Both the position numbers and the translations under genes were made by a program. Of a DNA stretch of 64,000 nt, positions 53,565-62,473 are shown in pieces; positions within the stretch are counted from its first letter, which is position 1, and every line of letters begins with the position of its first letter. The stretch comes from Frigidibacter sp. ROC022 (GTDB taxonomy: Bacteria; Pseudomonadota; Alphaproteobacteria; Rhodobacterales; Rhodobacteraceae): NCBI RefSeq assembly GCF_024723735.1, contig NZ_JANQDU010000002.1:883001-947000 (forward strand). The letters run 5' to 3'. The notes under the pieces are model-generated. The model was not told the origin of the DNA. It saw only the letters and a list, made by a program, of their open reading frames with translations, and made no database searches.

Positions 53565-54521
53565 ATGAGCTTCCGCCCCCAGCCTGCCGTCCCGTCCCGC
53601 CTCAACCGCTGCCAGTTGTTCGGCCCCGGATCGCGGCCGGCGATCTTCGAGAAGATGGCGGCCTCCGCGGCCGACGTGATCAATCTCGACCTCGAGGATT
53701 CGGTGGCACCGGACGACAAGGCCCAGGCGCGGGCCAATATCATTCAGGCGGTGGGCGACATCGACTGGGGCGACAAGTGGCTGAGCGTCCGGATCAACGG
53801 GCTGGATACGCCGTGGTGGCATCATGACGTGATCGATCTGGTCGAGAAGGCCGGTGCCCGGCTGAACCAGATCATGATCCCCAAGGTGGGCTGCGCGGCG
53901 GATGTCTATGCCGTGGATGCGGTGGTGACGGCGGCCGAGAAAGTGGCCGGGCGGAGCACGCCGCTGGCGCTGGAAGTCATCATCGAGACCGCCGCCGGGA
54001 TTTCCCATGTCGAGGAGATCGCCGCGGCCAGCCCCCGGCTTCAGGCGATGAGCCTGGGGGCCGCCGATTTCGCCGCCAGCATGGGGATGCAGACCACCGG
54101 GATCGGCGGCACGCAGGAGAACTACTACATGCTGCGCGAGGGCGCCCGCTATTGGTCGGACCCCTGGCACTGGGCGCAGACCGCGATTGTCGCCGCCTGC
54201 CGCACCCATGGTGTCCTGCCGGTGGACGGGCCTTTCGGCGATTTCTCGGACGAGGAGGGGTTCCTGGCGCAGGCGCGGCGCTCGGCGACGCTGGGCATGG
54301 TCGGGAAATGGGCGATCCACCCCAAACAGGTGGCGCTGGCCAATGCGGTGTTCTCGCCTTCGGAGGCGCAGGTGACAGAAGCACGGGAGATTCTCGCGGC
54401 GATGGCGCAGGCGCAGAAGGATGGTTCGGGCGCGACGGTCTACAAGGGACGGCTGGTCGATCTGGCCTCGATCCGGCAGGCCGAGGTGATCGTGCGGCAG
54501 GCGGAGATGATCGGGGGATAG
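53565..54521 (+). CDS. mcl1: L-malyl-CoA / beta-methylmalyl-CoA lyase
   Basis: CitE-family (HpcH/HpaI) enzyme of 318 residues, the same length as the Rhodobacter sphaeroides protein and very close to it in sequence. It reversibly cleaves beta-methylmalyl-CoA to glyoxylate and propionyl-CoA, and malyl-CoA to acetyl-CoA and glyoxylate, as part of the ethylmalonyl-CoA pathway of acetate assimilation. Visible motifs are CQLFGPGSRPAIFEKMAASA, DVINLDLEDSVAP (catalytic acid), SVRINGLDTP, EVIIETAAG and GKWAIHPKQ. I start at the ATG at 53565 (MSFRPQP), based on that homology; the frame is open further upstream through the regulatory region. Confidence 0.95.
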   Translation: MSFRPQPAVPSRLNRCQLFGPGSRPAIFEKMAASAADVINLDLEDSVAPDDKAQARANIIQAVGDIDWGDKWLSVRINGLDTPWWHHDVIDLVEKAGARLNQIMIPKVGCAADVYAVDAVVTAAEKVAGRSTPLALEVIIETAAGISHVEEIAAASPRLQAMSLGAADFAASMGMQTTGIGGTQENYYMLREGARYWSDPWHWAQTAIVAACRTHGVLPVDGPFGDFSDEEGFLAQARRSATLGMVGKWAIHPKQVALANAVFSPSEAQVTEAREILAAMAQAQKDGSGATVYKGRLVDLASIRQAEVIVRQAEMIGG

Positions 54522-54601
54522 GGGCGCGGGGCTATTCGTCCCGATCCTTCTGTTCCTTCACGGCCGGCCGCTGGCCTTGTCACTGTCGGCGCGCTGGCCG
54601 G

Positions 54602-55807
54602 TCAGGCCGCGACCGCCCCGCGTGGCCGCGAGCGTTGCAGGATCAGCAGCATGATCCCGATGTTCAGCACGTTCCAGCCGATGCCGTTCAGCACCGCCAT
54701 CTGATAGCTGCCGGTCAGGTCGAAGATGTAGCCCGACATCCAGCCGCCCAGGGCCATGCCCAGGATCGTCGTCGAGATGACCAGCCCGACATGTTTCCCG
54801 GCCTCGCGGGCGGGCAGGTATTCGCGGACGATGACCGCATAGCTGGGCACGATGCCGCCCTGGCTGAGGCCGAAGACCAGCGAGACGACGTTCAGCGTCG
54901 CCAGCCCGTCGAAGGGCAGGTAGAGGAACAGCGCCATGCCCTGCAGGCCGGAGCCGATCAGCAGGGTGCGGATGCCGCCCAGCCGGTCGGCCAGAAAGCC
55001 CGAGGCCAGCCGCGAGACGACGCCGCCGAACAGCATCAGCGACAGCATGTTGGCCCCGGCGGCGGCGCCGTAGCCGAGATCGACGCAGAGCGCCACGATA
55101 TGGACCTGCGGCATCGACATCGCCACGCAACAGCCGATCCCGGCAAGGCACAGAAGCAGGATCAGCACCGGCGTCGGCAGGCCGGTGGCCATGGCCGGGC
55201 GGCTGGCGGCGGCATGGGCGGCGCCTTCCTCGGTCATCCGGCGGGTCAGCAGGAAGGACAGCGGGACCAGCGACACGACCACCACGCCCGCCAGCCCCAG
55301 ATAGGCCTGGCGCCAGTCCCAGGCCGCCAGCACCGGCGACAGGATCAGCGGCCAGAGCGCTCCGGACAGGTAATTTCCCGAGGCGGCGACCGCCACCGCG
55401 ATGCCGCGCCGCTTCAGGAACCAGTGCGAGACATCGGCGATCAGCGGTCCGAAGGCGGCGCCGGAGCCGAAACCGATCAGCAGCTGGACCAGTGCCAGAA
55501 CCGCCACCGAGGGCGCCAGCGCGGCCAGCGAGAACCCCCCGCCCAGGATCAGCGCGGCGCCGATCAGCGAGGCGGTCATGCCCCAGCGATCGACCGCCCG
55601 CCCGATCAGCAGGTTGCCGAGCGCGAACCCGATCATGGTCAGCGTATAGGGCAGCGAGGCGGTGCCGCGGTCGACGGCGAACTCGGCCTGCACGTCGGGC
55701 AGGATCAGGACGATCGACCACATCCCCACATTGCCGATCAGTCCGATCAGCAGCGAGGCGGCCAGCCGGAACCAGGAATAGCGGCTGTCATGAAGGGGAT
55801 GGTCCAT
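54602..55807 (-). CDS. MFS transporter (oxalate/formate antiporter-like group)
   Basis: Major facilitator of 401 residues with about twelve helices. The signature after TM2 is NLLIGRAVDRWGMTAS (G-x-x-x-D-R-x-G-x), repeated in the second half as SGFLADRLGGIRT, and the middle loop is at residues about 190-215 (LTRRMTEEGAAHAAASRP). It belongs to the group of carboxylate/formate antiporter-like permeases. Its substrate is not known; the location after mcl1 on the opposite strand leaves an organic acid possible. It is followed by the DUF1801 gene on the same strand. Confidence 0.88.
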   Translation of the reverse strand: MDHPLHDSRYSWFRLAASLLIGLIGNVGMWSIVLILPDVQAEFAVDRGTASLPYTLTMIGFALGNLLIGRAVDRWGMTASLIGAALILGGGFSLAALAPSVAVLALVQLLIGFGSGAAFGPLIADVSHWFLKRRGIAVAVAASGNYLSGALWPLILSPVLAAWDWRQAYLGLAGVVVVSLVPLSFLLTRRMTEEGAAHAAASRPAMATGLPTPVLILLLCLAGIGCCVAMSMPQVHIVALCVDLGYGAAAGANMLSLMLFGGVVSRLASGFLADRLGGIRTLLIGSGLQGMALFLYLPFDGLATLNVVSLVFGLSQGGIVPSYAVIVREYLPAREAGKHVGLVISTTILGMALGGWMSGYIFDLTGSYQMAVLNGIGWNVLNIGIMLLILQRSRPRGAVAA

Positions 55808-55816
55808 CCGCGGACG

Positions 55817-56251
55817 CTAGGACCGCCCCGCGGCATTGTAAATCGCCCCCCGGCTTTGCGCGCCGCCCGGCCAGAGCCGGTAGGTCAGGGCGTGGCGGAT
55901 CAGCGACGAGAGCGGGCCGGGGCGGATTTCGTCCACCCGGTCGAACAGCACCGCGCGGGTGCCGTCGAGCCGGAACCCGGCGCCGGGGCCGTCGCGGAAG
56001 GCCGGAATGACCCGGCTCTGGCAATGGGCGAACAGCGCGAAGCTGGCCGCCCTGTGCGTGCCGAGCCGAAGCGCGGTGCCCTTCGGCGCCAGATAGGCCG
56101 GCTGGCCCCAGCGGAGGGTCTCGGTCAGCGGCTCTGCGCCGGGCGTCTCGGCGGCGACAGAGAGGATCAGCGCCCGCAGCGTCCGCAGCCCGGGCCGGGC
56201 GCTAGCGGGGGCGGCCTCGAACGCCGCCCGCACCGGATCGGGCGGGGTCAT
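55817..56251 (-). CDS. DUF1801 domain protein (YdhG/YjhG-like)
   Basis: Small protein of 144 residues with the DUF1801 pattern: PGLRTLRALILSVAAETPG, TLRWGQPAYLAPKGTALRLG and FRLDGTRAVLFDRVDE. Its function is unknown. It starts at the ATG at 56251, which overlaps the stop of the AraC-type regulator by four bases, so it is translated after it. The AraC/GyrI + DUF1801 pair is common; a role in sensing small molecules is a guess. Confidence 0.78.
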   Translation of the reverse strand: MTPPDPVRAAFEAAPASARPGLRTLRALILSVAAETPGAEPLTETLRWGQPAYLAPKGTALRLGTHRAASFALFAHCQSRVIPAFRDGPGAGFRLDGTRAVLFDRVDEIRPGPLSSLIRHALTYRLWPGGAQSRGAIYNAAGRS

Positions 56252-57084
56252 TTCAGCGGCAGGCATATGTCGGTCAGCAGGTCGTCGGGGGCCGTGTCCA
56301 TCGGGGAGTTCACATAGATCTCCATCGCCGGGGCGTCGCGCGGCTCTTCGCCCGAGCCGTTCAGCCAGTCGCCGTAAAGACACTCGTAAGCCTTGTGCAG
56401 ACCCGAATAATGGCCCTTGAACCGCAGCACGGCGAACCTGCCGCCGGGCAGGTCGATCTGCTCCAGCCCTTCGGGCGGCGCGGCGCCGTCGGCCAGGACG
56501 AAGGTGGCGTGCGAGCGCAGTTCCTCGGGCGCGACCACGGAAGGATCGTCGTGATAGAGGCCGATCATCTCGCGGACCTGGCCCATCATCCCCCGCGCCG
56601 CGAGGATGCCGGTCAGCGTCTCGAAGCTGCTGCCGACGGTGATGTAGGGGCCGCGATGGGCGAGGCCGACGACATGGCGGGGCGGGGCGGTCTGGATCGT
56701 GACGTCAAACATCCGTGATCTTCCTTTGCTTTTCGGGGCCAGGGGCGCGGTCATCGCGCCCCTTCTGCGGAAGGCGGCGGGCGTGCAGCCGAAGGCCTCG
56801 GCGAAGATCCGGGCGAAGCTGCGGGTGTTGGGATGGCCGACGCGGGCGGCGATCCTGGCGATCGGCCAGTCTTCGTTCACCAGCCAGTGCGCGGCCCGGT
56901 TCATCCGGATCCGCCGCACGGTCTCGGCCACGGTTTCGCCAGTCATCGCGTGGAATATCCGGTGAAAATGGAACCGGCTCAGCGCCGCCACCTCGGCCAG
57001 GGCGTCCAGCGACAGGTCGCGTGACGGGTCGTCATGGATATGTGCGATCACCCGCAACAGGCGCTGTTCGTAGGGGCCCTGCAT
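56248..57084 (-). CDS. AraC-family regulator fused to GyrI-like domain
   Basis: Regulator of 278 residues. The N-terminal part (residues 1-105) is an AraC DNA-binding domain with two helix-turn-helix units, LDALAEVAALSRFHFHRIFHAMTGETVAETVRRIR and IARIAARVGHPNTRSFARIFAEAFGCTPAAFR. The C-terminal ~150 residues are a GyrI-like ligand-binding domain (VTIQTAPPRHVVGLAHRGPY, AMEIYVNSPMDTAPDDLLTDICLPL). This Rob/SoxS-type arrangement usually binds lipophilic drugs or bile-salt-like molecules. The ATG at 57084 follows AGGGAGACGG. It leads the pair with the DUF1801 gene and is divergent from accA. Confidence 0.9.
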   Translation of the reverse strand: MQGPYEQRLLRVIAHIHDDPSRDLSLDALAEVAALSRFHFHRIFHAMTGETVAETVRRIRMNRAAHWLVNEDWPIARIAARVGHPNTRSFARIFAEAFGCTPAAFRRRGAMTAPLAPKSKGRSRMFDVTIQTAPPRHVVGLAHRGPYITVGSSFETLTGILAARGMMGQVREMIGLYHDDPSVVAPEELRSHATFVLADGAAPPEGLEQIDLPGGRFAVLRFKGHYSGLHKAYECLYGDWLNGSGEEPRDAPAMEIYVNSPMDTAPDDLLTDICLPLK

Positions 57085-57284
57085 CCGTCTCCCTTTCTCG
57101 TCTTCCGGCCCCCTGATGCCCCAGGCCGGGGTCACAAGTCTTGCTGACCTGCGCTTGCCGGCCATGCTGCCGCAAAGGGGTGCGCAGGCATAGCCCGGCG
57201 GCGCGGCGGAGGCGACGGCGGCATCGGTTGCGCCGGACCTGCGGGGCCGCCATATAGAGGGCAGAGTCTGACGGAGCCCGACGC
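57085..57284. other. Divergent AraC-type / accA intergenic region
   Basis: A 200-bp gap between divergently transcribed genes that should hold both promoters. It is GC-rich and I see no clear promoter motif, repeat or RNA gene in it. Confidence 0.4.
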
Positions 57285-58247
57285 ATGACCAATTACCTCG
57301 AGTTCGAGAAGCCGCTTGCCGAAATCGAAGGCAAGGCCGAGGAACTGCGCGCCCTGGCGCGGTCGAACAAGGAAATGGATGTCGAGAAAGAGGCCAGCCA
57401 GCTCGACAAGAAGGCCGAGACCCTGCTGAAGGATCTCTACAAGGGGTTGAGCGCCTGGCAGAAATGCCAGGTGGCGCGGCATCCGGACCGGCCGCATTGC
57501 AAGGACTACATCGAGCAGCTGTTCACCGAATACACGCCGCTGGCCGGGGACCGGAACTTTGCCGACGATCACGCGATCATGGGCGGGCTGGCGCGGTTCA
57601 ACGACCGGCCGGTGATCGTGATCGGGCAGGAGAAGGGCCATGACACCAAGACCCGGATCGAGCGCAATTTCGGCATGGCGCGGCCCGAAGGCTATCGCAA
57701 GACGATCCGGCTGATGGATCTGGCAGATCGTTTCGGCCTGCCGGTGGTGAGCCTGGTCGATACGCCCGGCGCCTATCCCGGCAAGGGCGCCGAGGAGCGC
57801 GGCCAGTCCGAGGCGATCGCCCGGACCACCGAGAAGAGCCTGGCGCTGAAGGTGCCGGTGGTCTCGGTCATCATCGGCGAGGGCGGCTCGGGCGGGGCGG
57901 TGGCCTTTGCCACCGCGAACCGGGTCGCGATGCTGGAACACTCGATCTATTCGGTGATCTCGCCCGAAGGCTGCGCCTCGATCCTGTGGAAGGATGCCGA
58001 GAAGATGCGCGAGGCCGCCGATGCGCTGCGGCTGACGGCGCAGGACCTGCTGAAGCTGGGGGTGATCGACCGGATCATCGGCGAGCCGACCGGCGGCGCC
58101 CAGCGTGACGGCAAGGCGGCGGTGGAGGCGGTCGGCAAGGCGATCGAGGCGATGCTGAAGGAACTGGCCAGGAAGAAGCCCGAGGCGCTGGTCCGGGACC
58201 GGCGGCAGAAATTCCTCGACATGGGCACCAAGGGGCTGGCGGCCTGA
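57285..58247 (+). CDS. accA: Acetyl-CoA carboxylase carboxyltransferase subunit alpha
   Basis: Cytoplasmic subunit of 320 residues that, with AccD, transfers the carboxyl group from biotin to acetyl-CoA to make malonyl-CoA, the first step of fatty acid synthesis. Diagnostic segments are [19 protein letters not shown], the conserved [19 protein letters not shown], and [17 protein letters not shown], with [19 protein letters not shown] and [19 protein letters not shown] near the active site. It is divergent from the AraC gene, and lysA follows after 195 bp. Confidence 0.97.
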   Translation: MTNYLEFEKPLAEIEGKAEELRALARSNKEMDVEKEASQLDKKAETLLKDLYKGLSAWQKCQVARHPDRPHCKDYIEQLFTEYTPLAGDRNFADDHAIMGGLARFNDRPVIVIGQEKGHDTKTRIERNFGMARPEGYRKTIRLMDLADRFGLPVVSLVDTPGAYPGKGAEERGQSEAIARTTEKSLALKVPVVSVIIGEGGSGGAVAFATANRVAMLEHSIYSVISPEGCASILWKDAEKMREAADALRLTAQDLLKLGVIDRIIGEPTGGAQRDGKAAVEAVGKAIEAMLKELARKKPEALVRDRRQKFLDMGTKGLAA

Positions 58248-58293
58248 CCCGCGAGGGCATGGCGCGGCCGCGCCGCAAGGCAGACACGTAGCA

Positions 58294-58314
58294 AGGAGGG
58301 CTGTCTGCCCTCCT
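58294..58314 (+). terminator. Hairpin after accA
   Basis: Perfect 8-bp stem AGGAGGGC (58294-58301) and GCCCTCCT (58307-58314), loop TGTCT. No T-run follows directly. It lies 47 bases past the accA stop and is followed by copy D of the 3'-end element. Confidence 0.5.
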
Positions 58315-58336
58315 CTTGGCCTGACGGCCAATTCAC

Positions 58337-58362
58337 CTACCGAGGATATTTGCAAGGTAAAG
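58337..58362 (+). repeat. Dispersed 3'-end element, copy D (divergent)
   Basis: Reads CTACCGAGGATATTTGCAAGG then TAAAG. Only a short CC/GG pairing precedes ATATTT. It lies 90 bases past the accA stop on the coding strand. It shares GGATATTT with copy A (GGGGATATTT) and the same 3'-side position. Confidence 0.4.
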
Positions 58363-58442
58363 CCTTTGCAGCCCCGCGGGGCTTGCGCTTGGCTCGCGGT
58401 CGCGGCACTGACGGCGGGAACAGCCGCAGACGGGGCCGCGCC

Positions 58443-59708
58443 ATGGACCATTTCCAGTATCATCAGGGCCAGTTGCAGGCCGAAGAGGTGCCGATCGCCG
58501 AGATCGCCGCCGCGGTCGGGACGCCCTTCTATGTCTATTCGACGGCGACCCTGACCCGGCATTACAGGCTGTTCGACGAGGCGCTGGCGGGGATGGATCA
58601 CCTGGTCTGCTACGCGATGAAGGCCTGCGGCAACCTGGCGGTGGTGGCGCTGATGGCGCGGCTGGGCGCCGGGGTCGATGTGGTGAGCATGGGCGAATAC
58701 CTGAAGGCCCGGGCGGCCGGGATGCCGGGCGAGCGGATCGTGTTTTCCGGCGTCGGCAAGACCCGCGAGGAGATGCGGGTGGCGCTGGAAGGCGGCATCC
58801 GGCAGTTCAATGTCGAGAGCGAGCCCGAGATGCGGGCGCTGAGCGAGGTCGCCAGCGCCATGGGCAGGGTGGCGCCGATCACCATAAGGGTGAATCCGGA
58901 CGTGGATGCCAGGACGCATGAGAAGATCGCCACCGGCAAGAAGGAGAACAAGTTCGGCATCCCGATCGGCCGGGCCCGGGAGGTCTATGCCGAGGCGGCG
59001 GCGCTGCCGGGGCTGGAGGTGGTCGGGATCGACGTCCATATCGGCAGCCAGCTGACCGAGCTGGCGCCTTTCGGGGCCGCCTATGCCAAGGTGGCCGAAC
59101 TGACCGGGCTTCTGCGCGCCGATGGCCATGACATCCGGCGGCTGGACCTTGGCGGCGGGCTGGGGATTCCCTACGAACGCTCGAACAGTGCCCCGCCGCA
59201 GCCGGTCGAATACGGCGAGGTGATCCGCCGCAGCGTCGGGCATCTGGGCTGCGAGATCGAGATCGAGCCGGGGCGGCTGATCGCCGGCAATGCCGGGCTG
59301 CTGGTCAGCCGGGTGATCTATGTGAAGGAGGGCGAGGACCGGCGGTTCCTGATCCTCGACGCGGCGATGAACGACCTGATCCGGCCGGCGATGTATGCGG
59401 CGCATCACGACGTGGTGCCGGTGATCGAACCGGCGGCGGGGGTGGAGCAGCTGCCCGCCGATCTGGTCGGGCCGGTCTGCGAGACCGGCGATACCTTTGC
59501 CCGGCAGCGCCCGATGCCGCCGCTGGCCGAGGGCGATCTGGTCGCCTTCCGCTCGGCCGGGGCCTATGGCGCGGTGATGGCGTCGGAGTACAATGCGCGG
59601 CCGCTGATCCCGGAAGTTCTGGTCGATGGGCATCAATTCGCCGTCATTCGGGCGAGACCAAGCTATGACGAGATGGTGAACCGCGATACTCTGCCGCCAT
59701 GGATGTGA
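58443..59708 (+). CDS. lysA: Diaminopimelate decarboxylase
   Basis: PLP-dependent enzyme of 421 residues that decarboxylates meso-diaminopimelate to lysine, the last step of the pathway begun by dapA (7969-8844). The PLP lysine is K60 in YAMKACGN, and HIGSQLTELAPF, GGGLGIPYE and CETGDTFARQR are conserved family stretches; the catalytic cysteine lies in the last. The ATG at 58443 is chosen; a longer frame begins at 58350 but gives unrelated residues. The next gene encodes the TIGR02302 protein, as elsewhere in this lineage. Confidence 0.96.
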   Translation: MDHFQYHQGQLQAEEVPIAEIAAAVGTPFYVYSTATLTRHYRLFDEALAGMDHLVCYAMKACGNLAVVALMARLGAGVDVVSMGEYLKARAAGMPGERIVFSGVGKTREEMRVALEGGIRQFNVESEPEMRALSEVASAMGRVAPITIRVNPDVDARTHEKIATGKKENKFGIPIGRAREVYAEAAALPGLEVVGIDVHIGSQLTELAPFGAAYAKVAELTGLLRADGHDIRRLDLGGGLGIPYERSNSAPPQPVEYGEVIRRSVGHLGCEIEIEPGRLIAGNAGLLVSRVIYVKEGEDRRFLILDAAMNDLIRPAMYAAHHDVVPVIEPAAGVEQLPADLVGPVCETGDTFARQRPMPPLAEGDLVAFRSAGAYGAVMASEYNARPLIPEVLVDGHQFAVIRARPSYDEMVNRDTLPPWM

Positions 59709-59754
59709 CGGCGCCTGCCGTCGCGGACTGCGCGAATCGAACTGGAAGGACCGG

Positions 59755-62424
59755 ATGACCGGACTGCCCGACCTGCCCGAGACTGCTGCGCGACCGCTGA
59801 GGCGGGCGCTGCTGCTGACTCGTCTGGGCATGGTCTCGGAGCGGCTGGTGCGCGGTTTCTGGCCGGCGGTGGCGATCGTGATGGCGGTGCTGGCCTGCCT
59901 GATGTTCGGCTTGCAGGACGTGCTGCCGCTGGAGGCGTTCTGGGCCGGGTCGGTGCTGGCGGTGCTGGGCCTTGGCTGGACGCTCTGGCGTGGAGTCCGC
60001 GGGTTCCGCTGGCCGAGCCGGGCCGAGGCCCTGGGCCGGCTCGACGCAACGCTGCCGGGGCGGCCGATCCAGGCGATCACCGACCGGCAGGCGATTGGCG
60101 CCGGGGATGCGGCTTCGGAAGCGGTCTGGGCGGCGCATGTGGCGCGGATGGCCGAGCGGGCCGGGGCCGCGCGGGCCCGGGCGCCCGACCTGAAGATCGC
60201 GCGGCGCGATCCCTTCGCCCTGCGGTATGTGGCGCTGGTGGCCTTTGTCATGGCGGTGCTCTTCGGCTCGATCCTGCGGGTGGCCTCGGTCAGCCAGATG
60301 GGACCGGGCGTCGACGCGGCGGCCGAGACCGCGGCCTGGGAGGGCTGGGTCGAGCCGCCGGCTTATACCGGCAAGCCGTCGCTCTACCTGGCCGACATTC
60401 CCGCCGGGCCGCTGTCGGTGCCGAAGGGCAGCCGGCTGACGCTGCGGCTCTACGGCGAGGTCGGTCAGCTGATCGTGGACGAGACCGTCTCGGGCCGGGT
60501 CGGCGAGGTCGAGGGCGCTTCGGAACCGGCGCAGAGCTTCCAGGTGGTCCGGGACGGCAAGCTGGCCATCGACGGGCCCGGCGGCCGGGAATGGGCGATC
60601 TCGGTCGTGGATGACAAGCCACCGACGATCGAGCCGGTGGGCGAGGCGACCCGCACCGTCAAGGGCGAGATGCGGCAGGATTTCCACGCCAGCGACGACT
60701 ACGGCGTGGTGGCCGGCCATGCGACGATCCGGCTCGACATGTCGCGGCTGGACCGCCGCTACGGGCTGGCGATCGACCCGGAACCGCGTGACCCGATCGA
60801 GATCGACCTGCCGCTGCCGGTGACCGGCGACCGCAGCGATTTCACCGAGACGATCACCGAGGACTTCACCCAGCATCCCTGGGCGATGTTGCCGGTGACG
60901 ATCACGCTCTATGCCGAGGACGCGGCGGGCCAGGAGGGCGCCTCGGGCCCTGCCGAGATCATCCTGCCGGGGCGGCGGTTCTTTGACGTCATGGCGAAGG
61001 CGCTGGTCGAGAACCGGCGCGACATCCTGTGGAACCGGGCCAATGCGCCGCGCGTCGCGCAGGTGCTGCGGGCGGTGTCCTGGCATCCCGACGATGCGTT
61101 CCGGCAGCCGGGCGTCTACCTGAAGCTGCGCACCGTGATCCGGCGGCTGGAATCCGAGCTGGAGAAGGGGCCGCTGAGCGACGAGGTGCGCGACGAGATT
61201 GCCGATGTGCTGTGGTCGCTGGCGCTGGAGATCGAGGACGGCAACCTGGCCGATGCGCTCGAGCGGCTGCGCCAGGCGCAGGAGCGGCTGGCCGAGGCGA
61301 TCCGCAACGGCGCCACCCAGGACGAGATCGCCAAGCTGATGGACGAGCTGCGCGAGGCGATGGACGACTATATCGCCAAGCTGGCCGAGGCGGCGCCGGA
61401 ACAGGGCACCGATCAGCCGAATCCGGGCGACGATCCGGGCAACATGATGACCGCCAACCAGCTCGACGAGATGCTGAAGCAGTTGCAGCAACTGATGGAA
61501 GAGGGCCGCACCGCCGAGGCGCAGGCGCTTCTGGAGCAGTTGAACCAGCTGATGGAGAACATGCAGGTCACCAGGGCGCCGGGTCAGGGCGGTCCGGGCC
61601 AGGAGGCGATGAAGGGGCTGAGCGAAACCCTGCGCGAGCAGCAGGAACTGTCGGACGACACTTTCGGCGATCTGCAGGAACAGTTCGGTCAGGGCCAGCA
61701 ACCCGGGCAGCAGCCGGGCGCCGAGGGCCGCGACGGCCGGCAGGATGGCGCCCAGGGCCAGGGGCGGCGCGGGGTCCGCCCGGGGCAGCGCGGCCAGGGG
61801 CAGGGCGTCGGACCCGACGAAGGCGAGGGTGGCGACGGTCAGGGCCAGGGGCAGGGCGATGGCCAGGAGCCGGGCGCAGGCCAGGGCAGCGGCAGCGGCG
61901 GCACGCCGGATACGCGCAGCCCGGGCGAGCAGCTGGCCGACCGCCAGGACGCCCTGCGGGATCTGCTTCGGGAACAGGAACGCGGAATGCCGGGCGCCGG
62001 CACGGTCGAGGGCGATGCGGCGCGCGAGGCACTGGACCGCGCCGGCGAGGCGATGGACCGGGCCGAGGAGGCGCTGCGCGAAGGCGATCTGGCCGGGGCG
62101 CTGGACCGTCAGGCCGAGGCGATGGAGGCGCTCCGCGAAGGGATGCGCAATCTCGGCGAGATGATGGCCCAGCAACAGCAGCCCGGCCAGGACGGCAACG
62201 GGCAGAACCTGGGCCAGAACGGTCAGCCGCCGGGGCTGCGCGACCCGCTGGGCCGCGATCCCGGCAACAACGGACGGGTCGGCACCGACGAGCAGCTGTT
62301 GCAGGGCGAGGACGTCTATCGGCGGGCCCGCGAGATTCTCGACGAGCTGCGCAGGCGTTCGGCCGATCAGGAACGGCCCGAGGCCGAACGCGATTACCTG
62401 AAGAGACTGCTGGACCGGTTCTAG
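59755..62424 (+). CDS. TIGR02302 (DUF4175) family membrane protein with Q/G/D-rich tail
   Basis: Large protein of 889 residues. It has membrane helices at about residues 37-53, 62-78 and 160-175, then an extracytoplasmic beta-rich domain (residues about 190-420) with WVEPPAYTGKPSLYLADIP, and a long helical and low-complexity C-terminal half. The tail from about residue 645 is rich in G, Q, D and E (such as GQGRRGVRPGQRGQGQG and DGQGQGQGDGQEPGAGQG). Function unknown; it is conserved next to lysA in Rhodobacterales. The tail is not repetitive enough in DNA to be a tandem repeat. It ends 50 bases before the converging zinc-ribbon gene. Confidence 0.85.
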   Translation: MTGLPDLPETAARPLRRALLLTRLGMVSERLVRGFWPAVAIVMAVLACLMFGLQDVLPLEAFWAGSVLAVLGLGWTLWRGVRGFRWPSRAEALGRLDATLPGRPIQAITDRQAIGAGDAASEAVWAAHVARMAERAGAARARAPDLKIARRDPFALRYVALVAFVMAVLFGSILRVASVSQMGPGVDAAAETAAWEGWVEPPAYTGKPSLYLADIPAGPLSVPKGSRLTLRLYGEVGQLIVDETVSGRVGEVEGASEPAQSFQVVRDGKLAIDGPGGREWAISVVDDKPPTIEPVGEATRTVKGEMRQDFHASDDYGVVAGHATIRLDMSRLDRRYGLAIDPEPRDPIEIDLPLPVTGDRSDFTETITEDFTQHPWAMLPVTITLYAEDAAGQEGASGPAEIILPGRRFFDVMAKALVENRRDILWNRANAPRVAQVLRAVSWHPDDAFRQPGVYLKLRTVIRRLESELEKGPLSDEVRDEIADVLWSLALEIEDGNLADALERLRQAQERLAEAIRNGATQDEIAKLMDELREAMDDYIAKLAEAAPEQGTDQPNPGDDPGNMMTANQLDEMLKQLQQLMEEGRTAEAQALLEQLNQLMENMQVTRAPGQGGPGQEAMKGLSETLREQQELSDDTFGDLQEQFGQGQQPGQQPGAEGRDGRQDGAQGQGRRGVRPGQRGQGQGVGPDEGEGGDGQGQGQGDGQEPGAGQGSGSGGTPDTRSPGEQLADRQDALRDLLREQERGMPGAGTVEGDAAREALDRAGEAMDRAEEALREGDLAGALDRQAEAMEALREGMRNLGEMMAQQQQPGQDGNGQNLGQNGQPPGLRDPLGRDPGNNGRVGTDEQLLQGEDVYRRAREILDELRRRSADQERPEAERDYLKRLLDRF

Positions 62425-62473
62425 GGGCCCGGGCCGGTCAGCCGACCGGCGGTCTGCCCCGGGTTTCGAGCGC

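Noticed and set aside
57132-60251. A 1039-codon minus-strand frame across accA and lysA
   Set aside because: It covers two firmly identified genes on the other strand and the sequence is not protein-like.
61680-61920. A possible DNA tandem repeat encoding the Q/G tail
   Set aside because: The protein is low complexity, but the codons vary and no exact repeat unit could be defined.
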